Assembly (NCBI GenBank): GCA_039111635.1
Contig: JBCAQO010000116.1
Span: forward strand, 1 to 28,906
Direction: 5' to 3'
DNA length: 28,906 bases
DNA from: Heterobasidion occidentale
Taxonomy: Eukaryota > Basidiomycota > Agaricomycetes > Russulales > Bondarzewiaceae
Shown here: piece after piece, positions 18,771 to 28,906 of the stretch
Layout: each line of letters begins with the position of its first letter
How positions within the stretch are numbered: position 1 is the first letter of the stretch
Position numbers and translations under genes: made by a program
Notes under the pieces: generated by a model
What the model saw: only the letters and a program-made list of their open reading frames with translations
Told to the model about the DNA's origin: nothing
Databases searched by the model: none

Positions 18771-21566
18771 CTACGACTCTTCCCGCAGCCTCGCGTTCCC
18801 GATCTCCCATATCATGCGCCGGCGCAGGTACGCCATGTCGCGCTGTGTAAAGTTGAACGCCTCTTCCCCACGTGAGAGTGTCTCGAGGAACTGACACGTG
18901 AACACCCCACAGTCGTACCCGTTCTCCTGCTGCGGCGTCTCCTGCGGAAGCAATGAGTGCAAGTCAGTCATCGGGTTTCGAGATGTAAGACAGAAAGTCG
19001 ACGGCGCGACCGATCGCGACCGGAGACACCGGTGAATGGCAGCCATGTTTCAGAGGAACGGGGACCTACCGGATGTGTGTAGTCTATCCATCCCGTGAAA
19101 TCAAACGGCTTTTTCCTTTTGTCTTTGTGCTCCGCATTCAGGTATTCGCGCAGAAGCTGGAGGGAGTGAGAGAAGAGTCGCCGTCAGCGCAAAAACTCGC
19201 AGGCTCGTCCCATCACAGACTGGACGACGATCCTTACCCTGTACACATTCTGACGGTCCATGTTCATACTGTCGTAGGACTCTATCCGCTTCCGGCGGAA
19301 GTTTATCGCCGCACCGGTCCAATGGGAGTTATTGTGATTGATGGGGATAAGGAGCACATCTTTCGAAAATATATCGAACTGTGCGGGCAGTGCGCATACA
19401 TGTCCTTCGTTAAGCATACACGCGCGAACGGTACACGCTGACAGCAGGCAGTGCTTACCTTTTTCGTCCACTTGGCCAACCGTCCCTTTTCGTACCCATC
19501 CCCTTTCAACTTGGACCAGAAGAACGTGCTGAAGTAATGCACGTCCAAGATCACCGGTCCCAGCTTCCCCCTCGTCGCGCACCCTTTAGAGATGCCGTTG
19601 ACCCCGTTGACCCCATTGACCCCATTGGCTCCCATGCTGAGGCCCTTCTTCTTCTGGGCGGTGTTCGAGCGCGACAGGATCATCTGCCCGTAAAAGTTGA
19701 TGATCTCGTCGTTCAGCCATTGAGACGGCAGTAGGCGCGACAAGTCGCGGTCCGTCACCTGCTCGCGCTCGCAGCGCGAGATGACGCCGCGCTGGGACAG
19801 GAATGACTGGACTTGCGCATCGTCGTCGGCCGGTAGGGACCGGGGGAGTGGCGGAGGTTTGGGTCGCAGGCGCCTCTCAATTTCTTCATCCTTTCTACGT
19901 TTGTTCAAACGGAGCTGTTCGTAAGAGGGGGTGAACGGTTTGAGAGGTGCCGGGCTGAATCGAAGGAAAAGGTGAGGACCGGTTGGAGGTATATGGCACG
20001 TGATCTTGAACGAACCCTTCGAGCGATTGTAGCGCCTTGGTGAGAGCGCGCTTCAGGAAAGCGCTGCTAGGTTCCTGCAGACAGCTTGAGTCAAAAGTGA
20101 AAAGGGATATTGGGGACTTTGCTCACTTCTGAGAACGAGTGTCTCCTGCTCGGCGAGGAAACTAATGGCTGGATGTGCAAGTCCCGTAATGAAGGGGATG
20201 CTACAGTGATAATGCATGAGTATCGAAGTTGAATCAGACCGCGATGCGCACGTACGAGAAAGCGCCTCGTTCTGGTCCAATAGCTCTAAGCGTTCCTGGT
20301 AACCCAGAAGCCCTGTCCACGGAGGTAAGATGCCTGAATGAAGAATCACAACGGGATGAGCACACCTCTGAAGGTGTTAAAATTGGACGAGTAACCTGTT
20401 GCGATGCGGAGACCCTCAGCTGTAAAGATGCGTGTCCTCGAGATTGAACTACACTCACCAGCTGAGCGCTTCAGAGCGTACAGCTCGCTCATCTCGTCTC
20501 TTTCCTTCTTGCGCGTCTCCTTCACCTTGGCCTTGTGCTACACATCACATCACAAGGGATAGTCCGATGAGCGATGAGAAATAACTACCAGGAGCGTAAG
20601 CACAGAAACGGGAGAAACTTACAGCTGCGGCGAAGATGTGCTCGTGTTTTTTCGTCTGTGCCAGGTATTTCTGAGTGCGGCGCTGTTCGGCGCCTTGTAT
20701 CGCTGCGGCCAGTTCTGGGGGGTAGCCATGCCGCGTGTAGGGCCAGTGCGGTGGAACTGATGTTGACAGTTGCGTGGATGCCTTGGGCGCGGAGGGCACG
20801 ATGGAAGGCGGTGGCATGGCTGACTTGGCATTCGCAAGGACTGACGCAGAGGTAGATGCCGTGGGCTGGCGCTTCACCGGCAGATCGTTGACATTCAGGT
20901 GAGCGACTCGCCGGAGTTTTGGGGGTACGGCGACGGCTTTTGAACGCGGAGGCTCCGTCGAGTGGGGTTGTCGCAGGGTTTGAGGAGGAGGTTGTGATAC
21001 GTTCGTGGACTCGACGTCCTGCGATGACGATGTACGTTGATCATTAGGAGGAGGGATTGGCAGCGGTCGCGAAGAAGGTTTTGCTGAGATGGCGGGATCG
21101 ACTTTTCGCGGTGTCGGTGCTGAAGGGAGGCGGGGAGAGGGAGGAGGCGCCATGGAGCGATAATACTGCAGCGGTATTGGCGGGCGGTGGGGGAGCCGAC
21201 CGGAAGACGGGCCGCGTTGAGGAAGGGAAGAGGACTGGCGAGAGGTGGAGGGAGTCGGAAGGGAGGAGTCGAGCTGCTTGATCGCTGGGTCGCGGCAGGG
21301 CAGACGAGTGTTCAGTATGACGGGGACGAAGGCAGGTGAGCGGGAGACGCACCTTCCGCGACCTGGCGGAAGGTATCTCTGCCGAGGACGAGGCTGTCAC
21401 GAGCGAGTTGGATCCAGCGAGAGAGGATGCCTTCCGCTTCGGATGGGCTGGGGTCGCCGCCGAGCATGCCCGTGCGGGATGTGCGAGGGTGCTTCGGCGC
21501 ACGGACGGGGAGGATGGCGTCAGAGTCGTCTACTATGCGGCGTTTTTGGCTGGTGTGCAGAGGCAT
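18771..21566 (-). CDS. ULP1: Ulp1-type SUMO protease (SENP1/2-like)
   Basis: Ulp1 matures SUMO precursors and removes SUMO from proteins, usually at the nuclear pore. Ten exons keep phase: 21566-21353, 21284-20623, 20537-20459, 20333-20256, 20161-20127, 20074-20016, 19954-19459, 19378-19238, 19156-19070, 18941-18771, giving 673 residues. The 78-nt exon at 20333-20256 is in frame either way; without it the protein is 647 residues. The N-terminal 400 residues are Pro/Ser-rich with a basic helical part (HKAKVKETRKKERDE). The protease domain has QWLNDEIINFY, VHYFSTFFW, His560 (NNSHWTG), Asp577 (ESYDSM), Gln622 and Cys628 (QENGYDCGVF), a complete catalytic set. GVNGVNGVNG forms a small insert inside the domain. 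The donor at 20015 (GTTCGT) is unusual. It starts 167 bp from the divergent tRNA. Confidence 0.93.
19593..19631 (-). repeat. 9-bp coding repeat (Asn-Gly-Val) in ULP1
   Basis: Four imperfect GTTGACCCC/ATTGACCCC units encode Gly-Ala/Val-Asn repeats (ANGVNGVNGVNG) within the Ulp1 protease domain, between the FYGQMIL helix and the LGPVILDVHYF strand. The repeat keeps the frame and probably forms a flexible surface loop that can vary in length between strains. Confidence 0.75.
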
Positions 21567-21732
21567 CGGTGAGAAGGCACACGAGTCGGGACACAGGCAC
21601 GGAGGAGAACAGCCAGAGACAAGCAGAGCTGCGCGTGGTCCGTGTGGCAGATCAACGCCCTCGACGCGATCGCAGGGGCCGTCCACTTGACATGCAATAT
21701 CTAATACTGCACTCAGCCCACACCTCCCCAAC

Positions 21733-21837
21733 GCCTGGTTGGCTCAGTTGGTTAGAGCGCAAGTCTCATATTATACATATGAGTGATCAACAAATCACGT
21801 AATCTTGAGGTCGTGAGTTCGACCCTCACACCGGGCA
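21733..21837 (+). tRNA. tRNA-Met (CAT), elongator, with intron
   Basis: The acceptor stem GCCTGGT pairs with ACCGGGC (one T-G pair), followed by the discriminator A. The D arm is GGCTCAGTTGGTTAGAGC. The anticodon loop is CTCATAA, giving anticodon CAT, and the T arm has GTGAGTTCGACCCTCAC. An intron of about 31 bp lies after the anticodon at the usual 37/38 position (roughly 21770-21800, ambiguous by one base). Its ATATGAG can pair with CTCATAT of the anticodon region, as expected for tRNA splicing. A T5 run right after the gene (21840-21844) is a fitting Pol III terminator. The A and B boxes are intact. Confidence 0.95.
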
Positions 21838-22005
21838 CCTTTTTGGCCCTCGATTCCCCGACAGCTCTCAGCACGCAGTTCACCTGCGGGCACGGTAACG
21901 TCTTCCGCTTTGCTGGATCTCACAGTAGGAGGACCGAGACACAGAGTGACCAAACAAGGAAAGACGCCTCAAATATCCAGCCGTCTTGAGCAGTCGATTT
22001 TCAAG

Positions 22006-22100
22006 GCCTGGTTGGCTCAGTGCAAGTCTCATATTATGCATATGAGTGATCAACAAATCACGTAATCTTGAGGTCGTGAGTTCGACCCTCACACCGGGCA
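22006..22100 (+). pseudogene. Damaged duplicate of the tRNA-Met gene (D-arm deletion)
   Basis: This copy matches the tRNA at 21733 almost base for base, including the intron (one change, TATAC to TATGC), but lacks 10 bp (TGGTTAGAGC), which removes the D loop and the 3' half of the D stem. The deletion also destroys the internal A-box promoter. Only four T follow the gene. It is unlikely to make a working tRNA. The flanks of the two copies are unrelated, so the duplication covered little more than the tRNA itself. Confidence 0.9.
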
Positions 22101-23656
22101 CAGTTTTGCCCCCGTGAACGCACAGCATCTGCTCTCCATCTTTCGATGCGAGGAAGTGTCTTGTTCATGTTCAGACAATCTATATGTCAGAGACGACTCA
22201 GAGCAATATCGTTAGAAGGGGCACTCATTTGGCTCAATTATCGGACCCAAGGGACTCCGCTATAACCTCAAATTATTGTACTGGAATTGCATACAAGGTA
22301 TCGGATTCCATGGAGCAGACACATCGCGTGCTTGACATCTGCACGTTCGATTCGATGCCCCTGGCGATCAGTCAATCCGGCTCAGTGGTCTAAGAGGTGC
22401 TCCAGCCCTTCTAAAGCATGGACGTGTACAAAGAGGTCTACCGCCCCTGCGACCGCGGAAGGTCATCGAGGGTCAGTGGCGGTTCCAAGCAAAGAAAGGA
22501 GCGGACGCTAGTGTCGAGAATGTGAAAGTCAAGACCGGCGACAGTTGAGGTCTTCTGGCGAACACGAGCATCACCCAGTTTCACGTCCATGCGTGTCGTC
22601 CCGTTCAGCAATGAGAGGCACCGGTCTACCGCCTGACATCCCTTATGTTATGCTGCCTGGCATGTCCCTCGTATACCCATGCTCCCAGTTGCGGGATTGT
22701 ATGCGGCGCTGTCATCGCATCAGGGTTAGCTGACGGTCAGTGACAGGGCTTGTAGTATTTGAGCAAAGCTTGGCGTGTGACGGCCTTAACGGTATTGCAT
22801 GACGATTCTGTGGCTGGCGTGGTAGGCAATGAGGACATTGCATGATGGGAAAACATTGCCATCTGTGAGGGCAATTTGCACTACGCGATCGGACAAGATA
22901 TTAATTCGTGCACTGTTTCACAGTCCTGTAAATGTTGAGTGAGACAGGTCGGACATGTGAGGGCATGGCTGGTGACAAAACATAAAGACAGCTCCAGACA
23001 GAAATTTTGTCATTGATGGCAGACACGAGCGTCCACAAAGTCGCAAGACCTCTTAATGGGCTGCATACGTCACGATGCTACTTGCGGGGCGCCGTCTAGG
23101 CCAGCCTCGTACGCCAGTCAAGCACAGTCTAACATATGACGGAGGTGAAGGTTCGGTGACCGCTGCGAAAAGGAACGTACAGAGAACGTCAGAGAATGGG
23201 ACGGGGATAGAGCGCAGATAAAGCATAATTGCGAGCCGAAGAGCAAGGGCGATGGTGTTTTGGATGGAAAGCGTCCTGGATCAAGGTCGAGCTGAAACAC
23301 GGATGGCACGCACCAGTACGCCCCATTCTCGTTCATGAGCGCGACAGCCACCCAACACTGTTGAGGAAACAACGATGTGTGCAGACAGCGCGGGAGGCAG
23401 GTTGCCGCGCGGAAGCAGGCCGACCGCCGAAAAGGCCGGAGCACAACTCCCTTGCCCGGGTTGCCCCTTCGAACTACCCCGCCCACTCTTATCTTCCATC
23501 TTCCTATATAATCGCTCAAACTCTCATCCCACCACCGCCCCACTGTTTTCTTCTACGTACCTGGTGATTTCCTCCTGCATTGTCTTTTGCGCTGCTTCGT
23601 GTATAGGAGCCTTTGAACCTGAAACTCCCCCATTAGTACCTCGTCCTTGAACCAGC
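22101..23656. other. Long gene-poor region before the Yippee gene
   Basis: About 1.5 kb with no gene I can support. Scattered open frames lack introns, start context and conserved-looking segments. ATTGCATGA occurs at 22796 and again at 22839. Sequence like GGCTCAGTGGTCTAAGAGG at 22380 recalls a tRNA D arm but has no partner arms. Confidence 0.45.
23505..23512 (+). promoter_or_regulatory. TATA box of the Yippee gene
   Basis: TATATAAT followed about 30 bp later by a pyrimidine-rich stretch (CCCACCACCGCCCC, TTTTCTTC) matches the usual TATA and start-site arrangement. It lies about 145 bp before the start codon at 23657. Confidence 0.6.
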
Positions 23657-24183
23657 ATGGGCATGAGCTACCGTCGTTACCTCGCAGGTGCCCGCGTATA
23701 CGGGTGCTCAAAGTGTCGCACACACCTCGCGACCATTCATTCCATGATTTCTCGAGTGAGTGATTTCGCAAGTCAGGTTCTCGTCGCGAGGTCTGATTGT
23801 CCTTCAGGCGTTCAATGGTCAGCACGGCCGCGCATACCTGTTCGAAGATGTGTGAGTGCTCTCTGCCATTTCGATCGATGCGATGATCGCTAATCTAGAC
23901 GCTTATTAACTCCCGGCCCTGCCGCAGTGTGAACGTGGTTGAAGGTGAACCGAACGACCGCCAGATGACCACAGGCAACCACACCGTCCGTGATATCTAC
24001 TGCTGCAAGTGTCAAACAATCCTCGGCTGGAAATACGTGCGCTAGCCTTTTGCTTCCGTATCGTCTGCTCTTGGTTCTCACACTAACGCCATATGTTCGC
24101 AGGACAAGGCATACGAACCTACACAGAGATATAAAGAGGGCAAATTCATCCTCGAGCGCAACCTCCTGGTCGACGTGCAATAG
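23657..24183 (+). CDS. Yippee-like zinc-binding protein
   Basis: Four exons, 23657-23755, 23808-23851, 23928-24036 and 24103-24183, keep phase and encode 110 residues. The Yippee fold is a conserved eukaryotic zinc-binding domain related to those of Mis18 and cereblon. Two CxxC pairs are present: [11 protein letters not shown] (Cys17 and Cys20) and [13 protein letters not shown]. The segments [26 protein letters not shown] and [12 protein letters not shown] are typical, and the whole protein is essentially the domain. Met1 and Met3 are both possible starts. Family members act in cell-cycle, spindle or degradation pathways in other eukaryotes, but the precise role here is not visible. It stands alone, with long gaps on both sides. 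Confidence 0.95.
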
Positions 24184-25368
24184 TCGCTCTCACCGTCTTC
24201 TGCGCACGTTCCTCCGTATACACTCACCGTCACAGGCATCAGGCATCAAGTATATATCTAGCAATGGCAGGCCGCACGCGGCCATCCCGATTCCGAGCAT
24301 TCGCAGCGTTTGACGTAAAGCCCACCGTCGCACGCGGTCGTCACGCTCTCATTCACACCGCGCATCTTGATCCATCGTGCATCTTGTGTCGCGCAACGCA
24401 TATCGCACGATCGCACCTTTGCACCTACAAACTCATATCTCCCCGTGCTGCGCGCCCCACCTTCACTCACATGCGACAATCTCGTTGAAGGATCATATAG
24501 ATTCAGATCTATTCGGGGTTGGGTCTGGGACTCTGGGTGGGTACATGGTTAGAGAGGTCACGTGGTTCGATCTGTCCGTCGGCTGCAAGGCACCGTCGCT
24601 CCAGTCTCTCACTAACTTCCGCAGCATGGGATCTTGCTCGGTTTCTCCCCGCTCCCCCGCTCCCCCCTTCTAACGCCGCCTTTTTCGCATCGCCTTTTAT
24701 GGATGATATCCCTGGTCTCCGCTTCATTCCGTTTTATCCCATCCCTCCATCCTTCCATGTAGAAGCTCCTTCCGTCGGCACCCGTTCGTTCCCCACGCGG
24801 GTTGCTGCATATTCGTTTGGCACTCGAATATCCCCGGCGCGGCCCATCACATCATCTCCCGCCTCTATCCTTCCAGAATGCTCGTCTCCCATCATTAATT
24901 TAAATTCCATTTCCTTTCCATTTGGTTTATATTTTTTATTGGTACGCGAGCATCTGTTGTTCTCCTCTTGTTCCCTCTTTTCTCTCTCTCTTTCGCCCTC
25001 AGACGCCAATGGCGTGTTTCTTTGTGTGTTGCCCACTCGAGCAACACAATAAATGAATGGATGTACGTTTAGATTGTATATATGTTCGCGCGGTTGCGGG
25101 TCCTAAGGATATGCAAAGAACGCGAACGGGAGTACGCGTTGACTTCATATCCTCTCAGCATGTAGCCAAGGCATGTCCCCCTTGTGCTCACAGCTCCCTT
25201 GGTTATATATGTCATTGCATCAACTGCCCATTTTAAGTACGTGTATTGTAAGTTACTTCATGTCCAGTTTTGTTCATGATATCATCGCAACTTCAAATTC
25301 TGGGAGATGGACCCTCGCTATGCAGCGGTCCCACACACTTGGCCAGACCATCACGCCCACAACATGAC
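24184..25368. other. Gene-poor region
   Basis: About 1.2 kb without a well-supported gene. An open frame from an ATG at 24699 to 25052 (117 residues, MDDIPGLRFIPFYPI...) is possible but rich in Ser/Pro/Leu and without conserved features. AATAAA at 25049 could end a transcript. Confidence 0.4.
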
Positions 25369-26433
25369 ATGAAAAGTCTGCGTATGATCGAGTTTCGAAA
25401 AGGATTCAATAAACAACGGAGGCAGCCCGCGCCGGCTCGCACTCCTTCCGGCATTACCATCTTCAATGATGCGTGAGACCTGCTATCCTTGTACATTCGA
25501 TGATGGCTTCCCGAAGCATTTGCCGGGATTATAAGCCCGCTGCTAGATATGGCGGACACTCATAGATGCACTCTAGCAGTCCTGCAAGCGAAAAAAAATA
25601 AAGAAGTTTGATCGAGGCAGCCCGCGAGACTTCTCTTCTGACCGGCGGTTCACCACTAGTTGCAGGACCTCAGGTATTCGCGATGCGAGCTCTGTCGCCC
25701 AGAGCGTCCCGATTGCGAACGCGAAAGGATGTAGATACGACGATCGGTGCTTCCTGGACGCTTCGCTTGCAAAGGAGTTCTAAACAAAGATATGCCGAGG
25801 CTAGGCGACAGACGCGATGTCCTTCCTGAGGAGAGAGCCACCAACGATAGAGATAGATCTTTCCTCGAGTATTGAAGGCGAAGGCGAAGGAGCGTTCGGA
25901 GATGAGAGGTCTCCATGTGTATGGGAGACGCTCATGGCATCTCTTGACGCTCTTGCAAAGATGTTCAAGACACGACAGCGCCAAACAGACATCGAGCCAT
26001 CGCAGACTCATGTACTCGAGGCGCTTTGGGGCCGGTAGGCGCCCAGCTAGCATTGACGCTGACAGCAAGTACTGCGGGGTCTGCTTATTCCAATCGCTCC
26101 CATGAGAAGGTAAGATGCAAGAGCACCAGCGCCTTGGAAGATATCAAAGCGCTGGGGGGAGACTCGGGATGTGCTCGCAGGTTCGAGCGCTGGTATTGAG
26201 AATCTAAATCGACCAGTCATCATCCAACAATTCACACGATCCGAAAGTATTTACCATGACACTCTGACGATGACTCAGGAAGTCAAACATTATGGTGTTC
26301 ACTCGGCAATCGGACCCCGTTCAATCTTGATTTTTTTGGGGAAGTCTTGAGGGCGTGTGTGCCGCAAATCGTTTACTCTACTTGGGATCATTGGGCCGAA
26401 GCCAGTAGTGAAGCCAGTATGGAGAAGGCTAGG
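25369..26433 (+). pseudogene. Broken or unresolved multi-exon gene
   Basis: Several stretches read like real exons. One is 25369-25472, starting ATG and ending at a GTGAGA donor (FRKGFNKQRRQPAPARTPSG). Another is 25817-26035, with an acidic part and WETLMASLDALAKMFKTRQR. A third is about 26165-26350 (GIENLNRPVIIQQFTRSES). The last is about 26270-26432, ending at a GTAAGT donor (LDFFGEVLRACVPQIVYSTW). The third and fourth overlap in different frames, and stops at 25781 and 26036 block simple joining. I infer either a decayed gene or one whose introns I could not place. No family recognised. Confidence 0.3.
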
Positions 26434-27475
26434 TAAGTCGGATGTCAGCAGAGTTCGCATGGGCCCACTGTCAAATTTCTGGGGTACGCAAGCAATGTCG
26501 GTCAATCGCAAGTCTGTTCACTGAAGTATTAAGAAGGACTGCACTTATATGGCAATCTGGAACTCTTCAAACGGATCGAGTAGGAGTGCGGGTTGATGAA
26601 ATGCTTGTCTGTTGACTTGCAGTGAGAAAAGAAGTAGAATTGAGATAGCTGAGGGAGTATTGTTGAGCATGAGAAGCCTTAAGGATTAAAGAGGAGTGAT
26701 GTCGACGGTTCTCGCAGCACAATTTACAAAGCATCTGGTCAGGAGGACTTGAATCCTTGACAGCAACACCGCTGTTGGGGTTGTGGAGAATCTGTGGAGG
26801 CAACGCGTATTAGCAAGCATCGTCCTTAATCAGATCAGCTTTGTGAGGGTTTGGGGTGCAAGGGTATCGTAGACTTACGTTACCTGACATGCCATGAGCG
26901 CCGTTACCGACGGTGGCAGAGCACGAGCTTTGTTACTGTGCTTTATAGCACATATCTGTTGTTGGGTCAACAGTTGGAATGTGTAGAAACCGCCAGCAGG
27001 CCATCTTCGAAGGGCCGAGAACAAGTAGTTCTTTAAATTAATCGGGGCGATAAACTATAAATATAATCATCTCGGAGCGGGAAATGTGATCACAGTTGAC
27101 TATGAGTTGAGGAAATAGTAAACGCTATGCAGATGTGCGCCGTCACACGAAGTAGGGATAGTCGTAGAATTGCGGAAACGAGCACATTTGTACCTTGGAG
27201 GGCGAGAGAGGGAGTTGGCTGGAGGAGGAACGCTCAGAAAGGCAAGTGTACAAGAAAGATGCCGAGAAGCCGCCGTCGGGCAAGGCAACGGAATTACGCT
27301 GTCGAAATGCCCCAACCTTGCGGGCAACCCCTACAGACCGACCAGAGCAGTCCACGATCGTTTATAACCACGCTCCTTTCGCGCTTGCCATTCCCCACAT
27401 TCATATCATCCGGCCACCACAGCGTCATTCTCCTTGGAGCCCCTCGCGAAGCCCTTTCCACAGTCCGAACACACA
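26434..27475. other. Gene-poor region
   Basis: About 1 kb, AT-rich from 26520 to 27130, without a supported gene. A short open stretch after 26480 may continue the broken gene. TTTATAACC at 27360 is a TATA candidate about 115 bp before the next start codon, followed by pyrimidine-rich sequence. Confidence 0.4.
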
Positions 27476-27824
27476 ATGGGTCAGTTGTTTCGAGTCTTTT
27501 ATAAACTCAGCGCTCATCCCCGCAAATTTAGCGACCATGTCTTTGTCCGTGGCCACCCGAACATTGCCCACCATCTCCTCTCCCCTCGCCTCTCCCTCCT
27601 CCCCGACAAATTCGCGTCCACTACCAAAGCGCGCATCGTTATTTCCAACATCTCGTCCACTACGCCCGTTCCCCTCCATTTCGCAGTCGTTCACACCCTC
27701 TGGGTCGCGCGCTACCCGCCCAGACGCGAAGAAAAGCGTAAAACTCATCGAACCGCCCAAGAACTTCTCTGGCGGCACATTTGTGCTTAACCTCACTCAG
27801 GCGGAGCTGCGTAGGGATGATTGA
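27476..27824 (+). CDS. Small hypothetical protein, 98 aa
   Basis: An open frame at 27537-27824 has strongly C/G-ending codons, unlike the two other frames over the same DNA. A start at 27537 gives about 95 residues. A better fit may be a 4-nt first exon at 27476-27479 (ATGG), a GTCAGT donor, and exon two from 27532, giving 98 residues starting MATMSLSVATRTLP. The first two thirds are Ser/Pro/Arg-rich with no acidic residues, as in a mitochondrial targeting sequence. The C-terminus (KLIEPPKNFSGGTFVLNLTQ) is more ordered and would be the functional part. A TATA-like TTTATAACC lies about 115 bp upstream. I do not recognise the family. Confidence 0.5.
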
Positions 27825-28783
27825 AGATATGAGCGGGTTGGGTGTCGCTCACTCTGGGACATACGAAGAAAACTTCGCAAAGCGATACAAACCTGACTCC
27901 AAGTCTCACTCGGCCACTGCTGCCAATCCACTCAGCTATTGCTAGTTCGCCATCATTCCTCCCTCTCCCCCAGCCGCCACCATTATTGTCACCGCTGGCA
28001 CCGTTCCCCTCGTCTCGAGTCTCTCTCTGTATACCTGCCACCGAGTGTACATCCTTCATCACATTCGCGTCTCTTCCATATTCTTCAGTATCGTCGGGCC
28101 CTATACATTCATACATGCCCTCATTCGCCGTCTCATCAAAAGTTCCGCACTATATTATTGCCTTATCCTTTTTCTCCCTCCTCGTCTCTTGGTTCTTTGT
28201 CTCAGTTGTGTCGTTATCCTTGGTTTAGGATTGCCCGTCTCCATTTGAACGCTGCATCACATCCACTTACTCGCTTTCTTCACCTCCTTCGCAGCATACT
28301 TTTGAGCATTTCTCAGCTCAGCAGCGACCTCGGGTTATCCGCCGTTCCGACTATCTCTCATGCCATACATCATGCCGCCTACGACTGTTTTCTTCTCTTT
28401 TGTAATAACAATACAAAGATTGCGAATCATGTTTGCTTGGACCACATTGTTTGTATGACGTCGATAAGCTCCTCATGATGAACGAATCTTCAAATGACAT
28501 CATGCTAGACAGTCGTTCTTCAATAAATTAAATTAAATCAAATCGATGGCATGGCGGTTGCTCGATATAGCTAATTATTCCAACATGTCACTACTCAGTC
28601 CATCTAGGTCCATCCGCGATGTGAGGACATATGTTCCTATACTAGAGCGCATGCTAATTACATGGCTGATCACTGGCTGATCGAAGAAAAGCTACGAGTA
28701 TAGAATGAGCGCGCGCCTTCATTGCAGAAGACGACCCCCACGGACAATGCTGCGCCGCAGTCGCTCTCTATAAGTCTGCCAAC
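27825..28783. other. 3' region and spacer
   Basis: About 960 bp without a supported gene. The first 600 bp are pyrimidine-rich and give long Ser/Pro/Leu frames with no features. AATAAATTAAATTAAATC at 28520 is AT-rich and may contain a polyadenylation signal. Confidence 0.45.
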
Positions 28784-28906
28784 ATGCTGCCTGTTGGTGA
28801 GTTATTACTAACAGCTGACCTTGGCAGAAAGGAAAGCCTTGGTCGCAAGGTTTTTCGAAGTGTACCTGGCTTGCGCGGACAACTTGTGAAGTCCCTCGTT
28901 GTGTTC
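28784..28906 (+). CDS. Possible first exons of a gene cut by the window edge
   Basis: ATG at 28784 opens a 13-nt exon ending at a GTGAGT donor. A 31-bp intron with a CTAAC branch-like site and GGCAG acceptor leads to an exon from 28828. It reads MLPVERKALVARFF, then EVYLACADNL, up to a TGA that can be avoided by a GTGAAG donor at 28889. The intron is shorter than others here, so the model is tentative. TATAAG lies only about 10 bp before the ATG, which is closer than expected for a promoter. Confidence 0.3.
   Translation, partial: MLPVGELLLTADLGRKESLGRKVFRSVPGLRGQLVKSLVVF

Noticed and set aside
20545..21731. Long open frames on both strands over the ULP1 N-terminus
   Set aside because: They are shadows of the Pro/Ser-rich, GC-rich ULP1 exons; only the minus-strand frame that splices in phase to the protease domain is kept.
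22225..22410. Third tRNA gene suggested by TGGCTCAA, GTTCGATTC and GGCTCAGTGGTCTAAGAGG
   Set aside because: The pieces are in the wrong order and spacing, and no acceptor or anticodon stem can be formed around them.
27842..28478. Overlapping plus-strand frames rich in Ser, Leu, Pro and Phe
   Set aside because: All three frames look alike because the DNA is pyrimidine-rich; none has splice-consistent extension or recognisable features.

Overview
The window comes from a filamentous basidiomycete, most likely an agaricomycete. Genes on both strands are cut by many introns of about 50 bp with GT...AG ends. Several proteins are fungal or basidiomycete-specific families, and promoters are TATA or pyrimidine-rich. 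There are no bacterial or viral features. All gene models were joined by hand from splice sites and reading-frame phase; family names come from memory of the families, with no search run.

Layout. Positions 1-1054 hold the 5' part of an unrecognised gene on the minus strand. Positions 1258-2060 are an array of eight 27-bp dyad repeats. Positions 2100-4640 hold weak or broken coding traces, including a three-exon fragment at 3743-4640. Positions 5265-11732 form an accessory block of four intact multi-exon genes: an unrecognised 270-aa protein, an Ulp2/SENP6-7-type SUMO protease, a zinc-binding protein resembling a GRF finger with a C-terminal SUMO-interacting motif, and a DUF6698-like basidiomycete protein. 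The last two are divergent, and their shared 250-bp promoter carries five TGACT(C) sites. A 209-bp tandem repeat follows at 12038-12455.

From 13079 to 24183 the sequence is ordinary conserved housekeeping DNA: peptidyl-tRNA hydrolase 2, a small membrane protein, a UPF0658-type Golgi membrane protein, the Qc-SNARE Bet1, a canonical Ulp1 SUMO protease, an intron-bearing tRNA-Met with a damaged second copy, and a Yippee zinc protein. From 24184 to 27475 there is little except a probably broken multi-exon gene. A small 98-aa gene (27476-27824) and the first exons of a possible gene running off the right edge close the window.

The strongest theme is SUMO. Two deSUMOylating proteases of different subfamilies lie about 10 kb apart, and the accessory one sits tail-to-tail with a SUMO-interacting-motif protein. 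The housekeeping genes serve unrelated roles (translation quality control, ER-Golgi traffic, tRNA) and look like normal chromosomal neighbours rather than a pathway.
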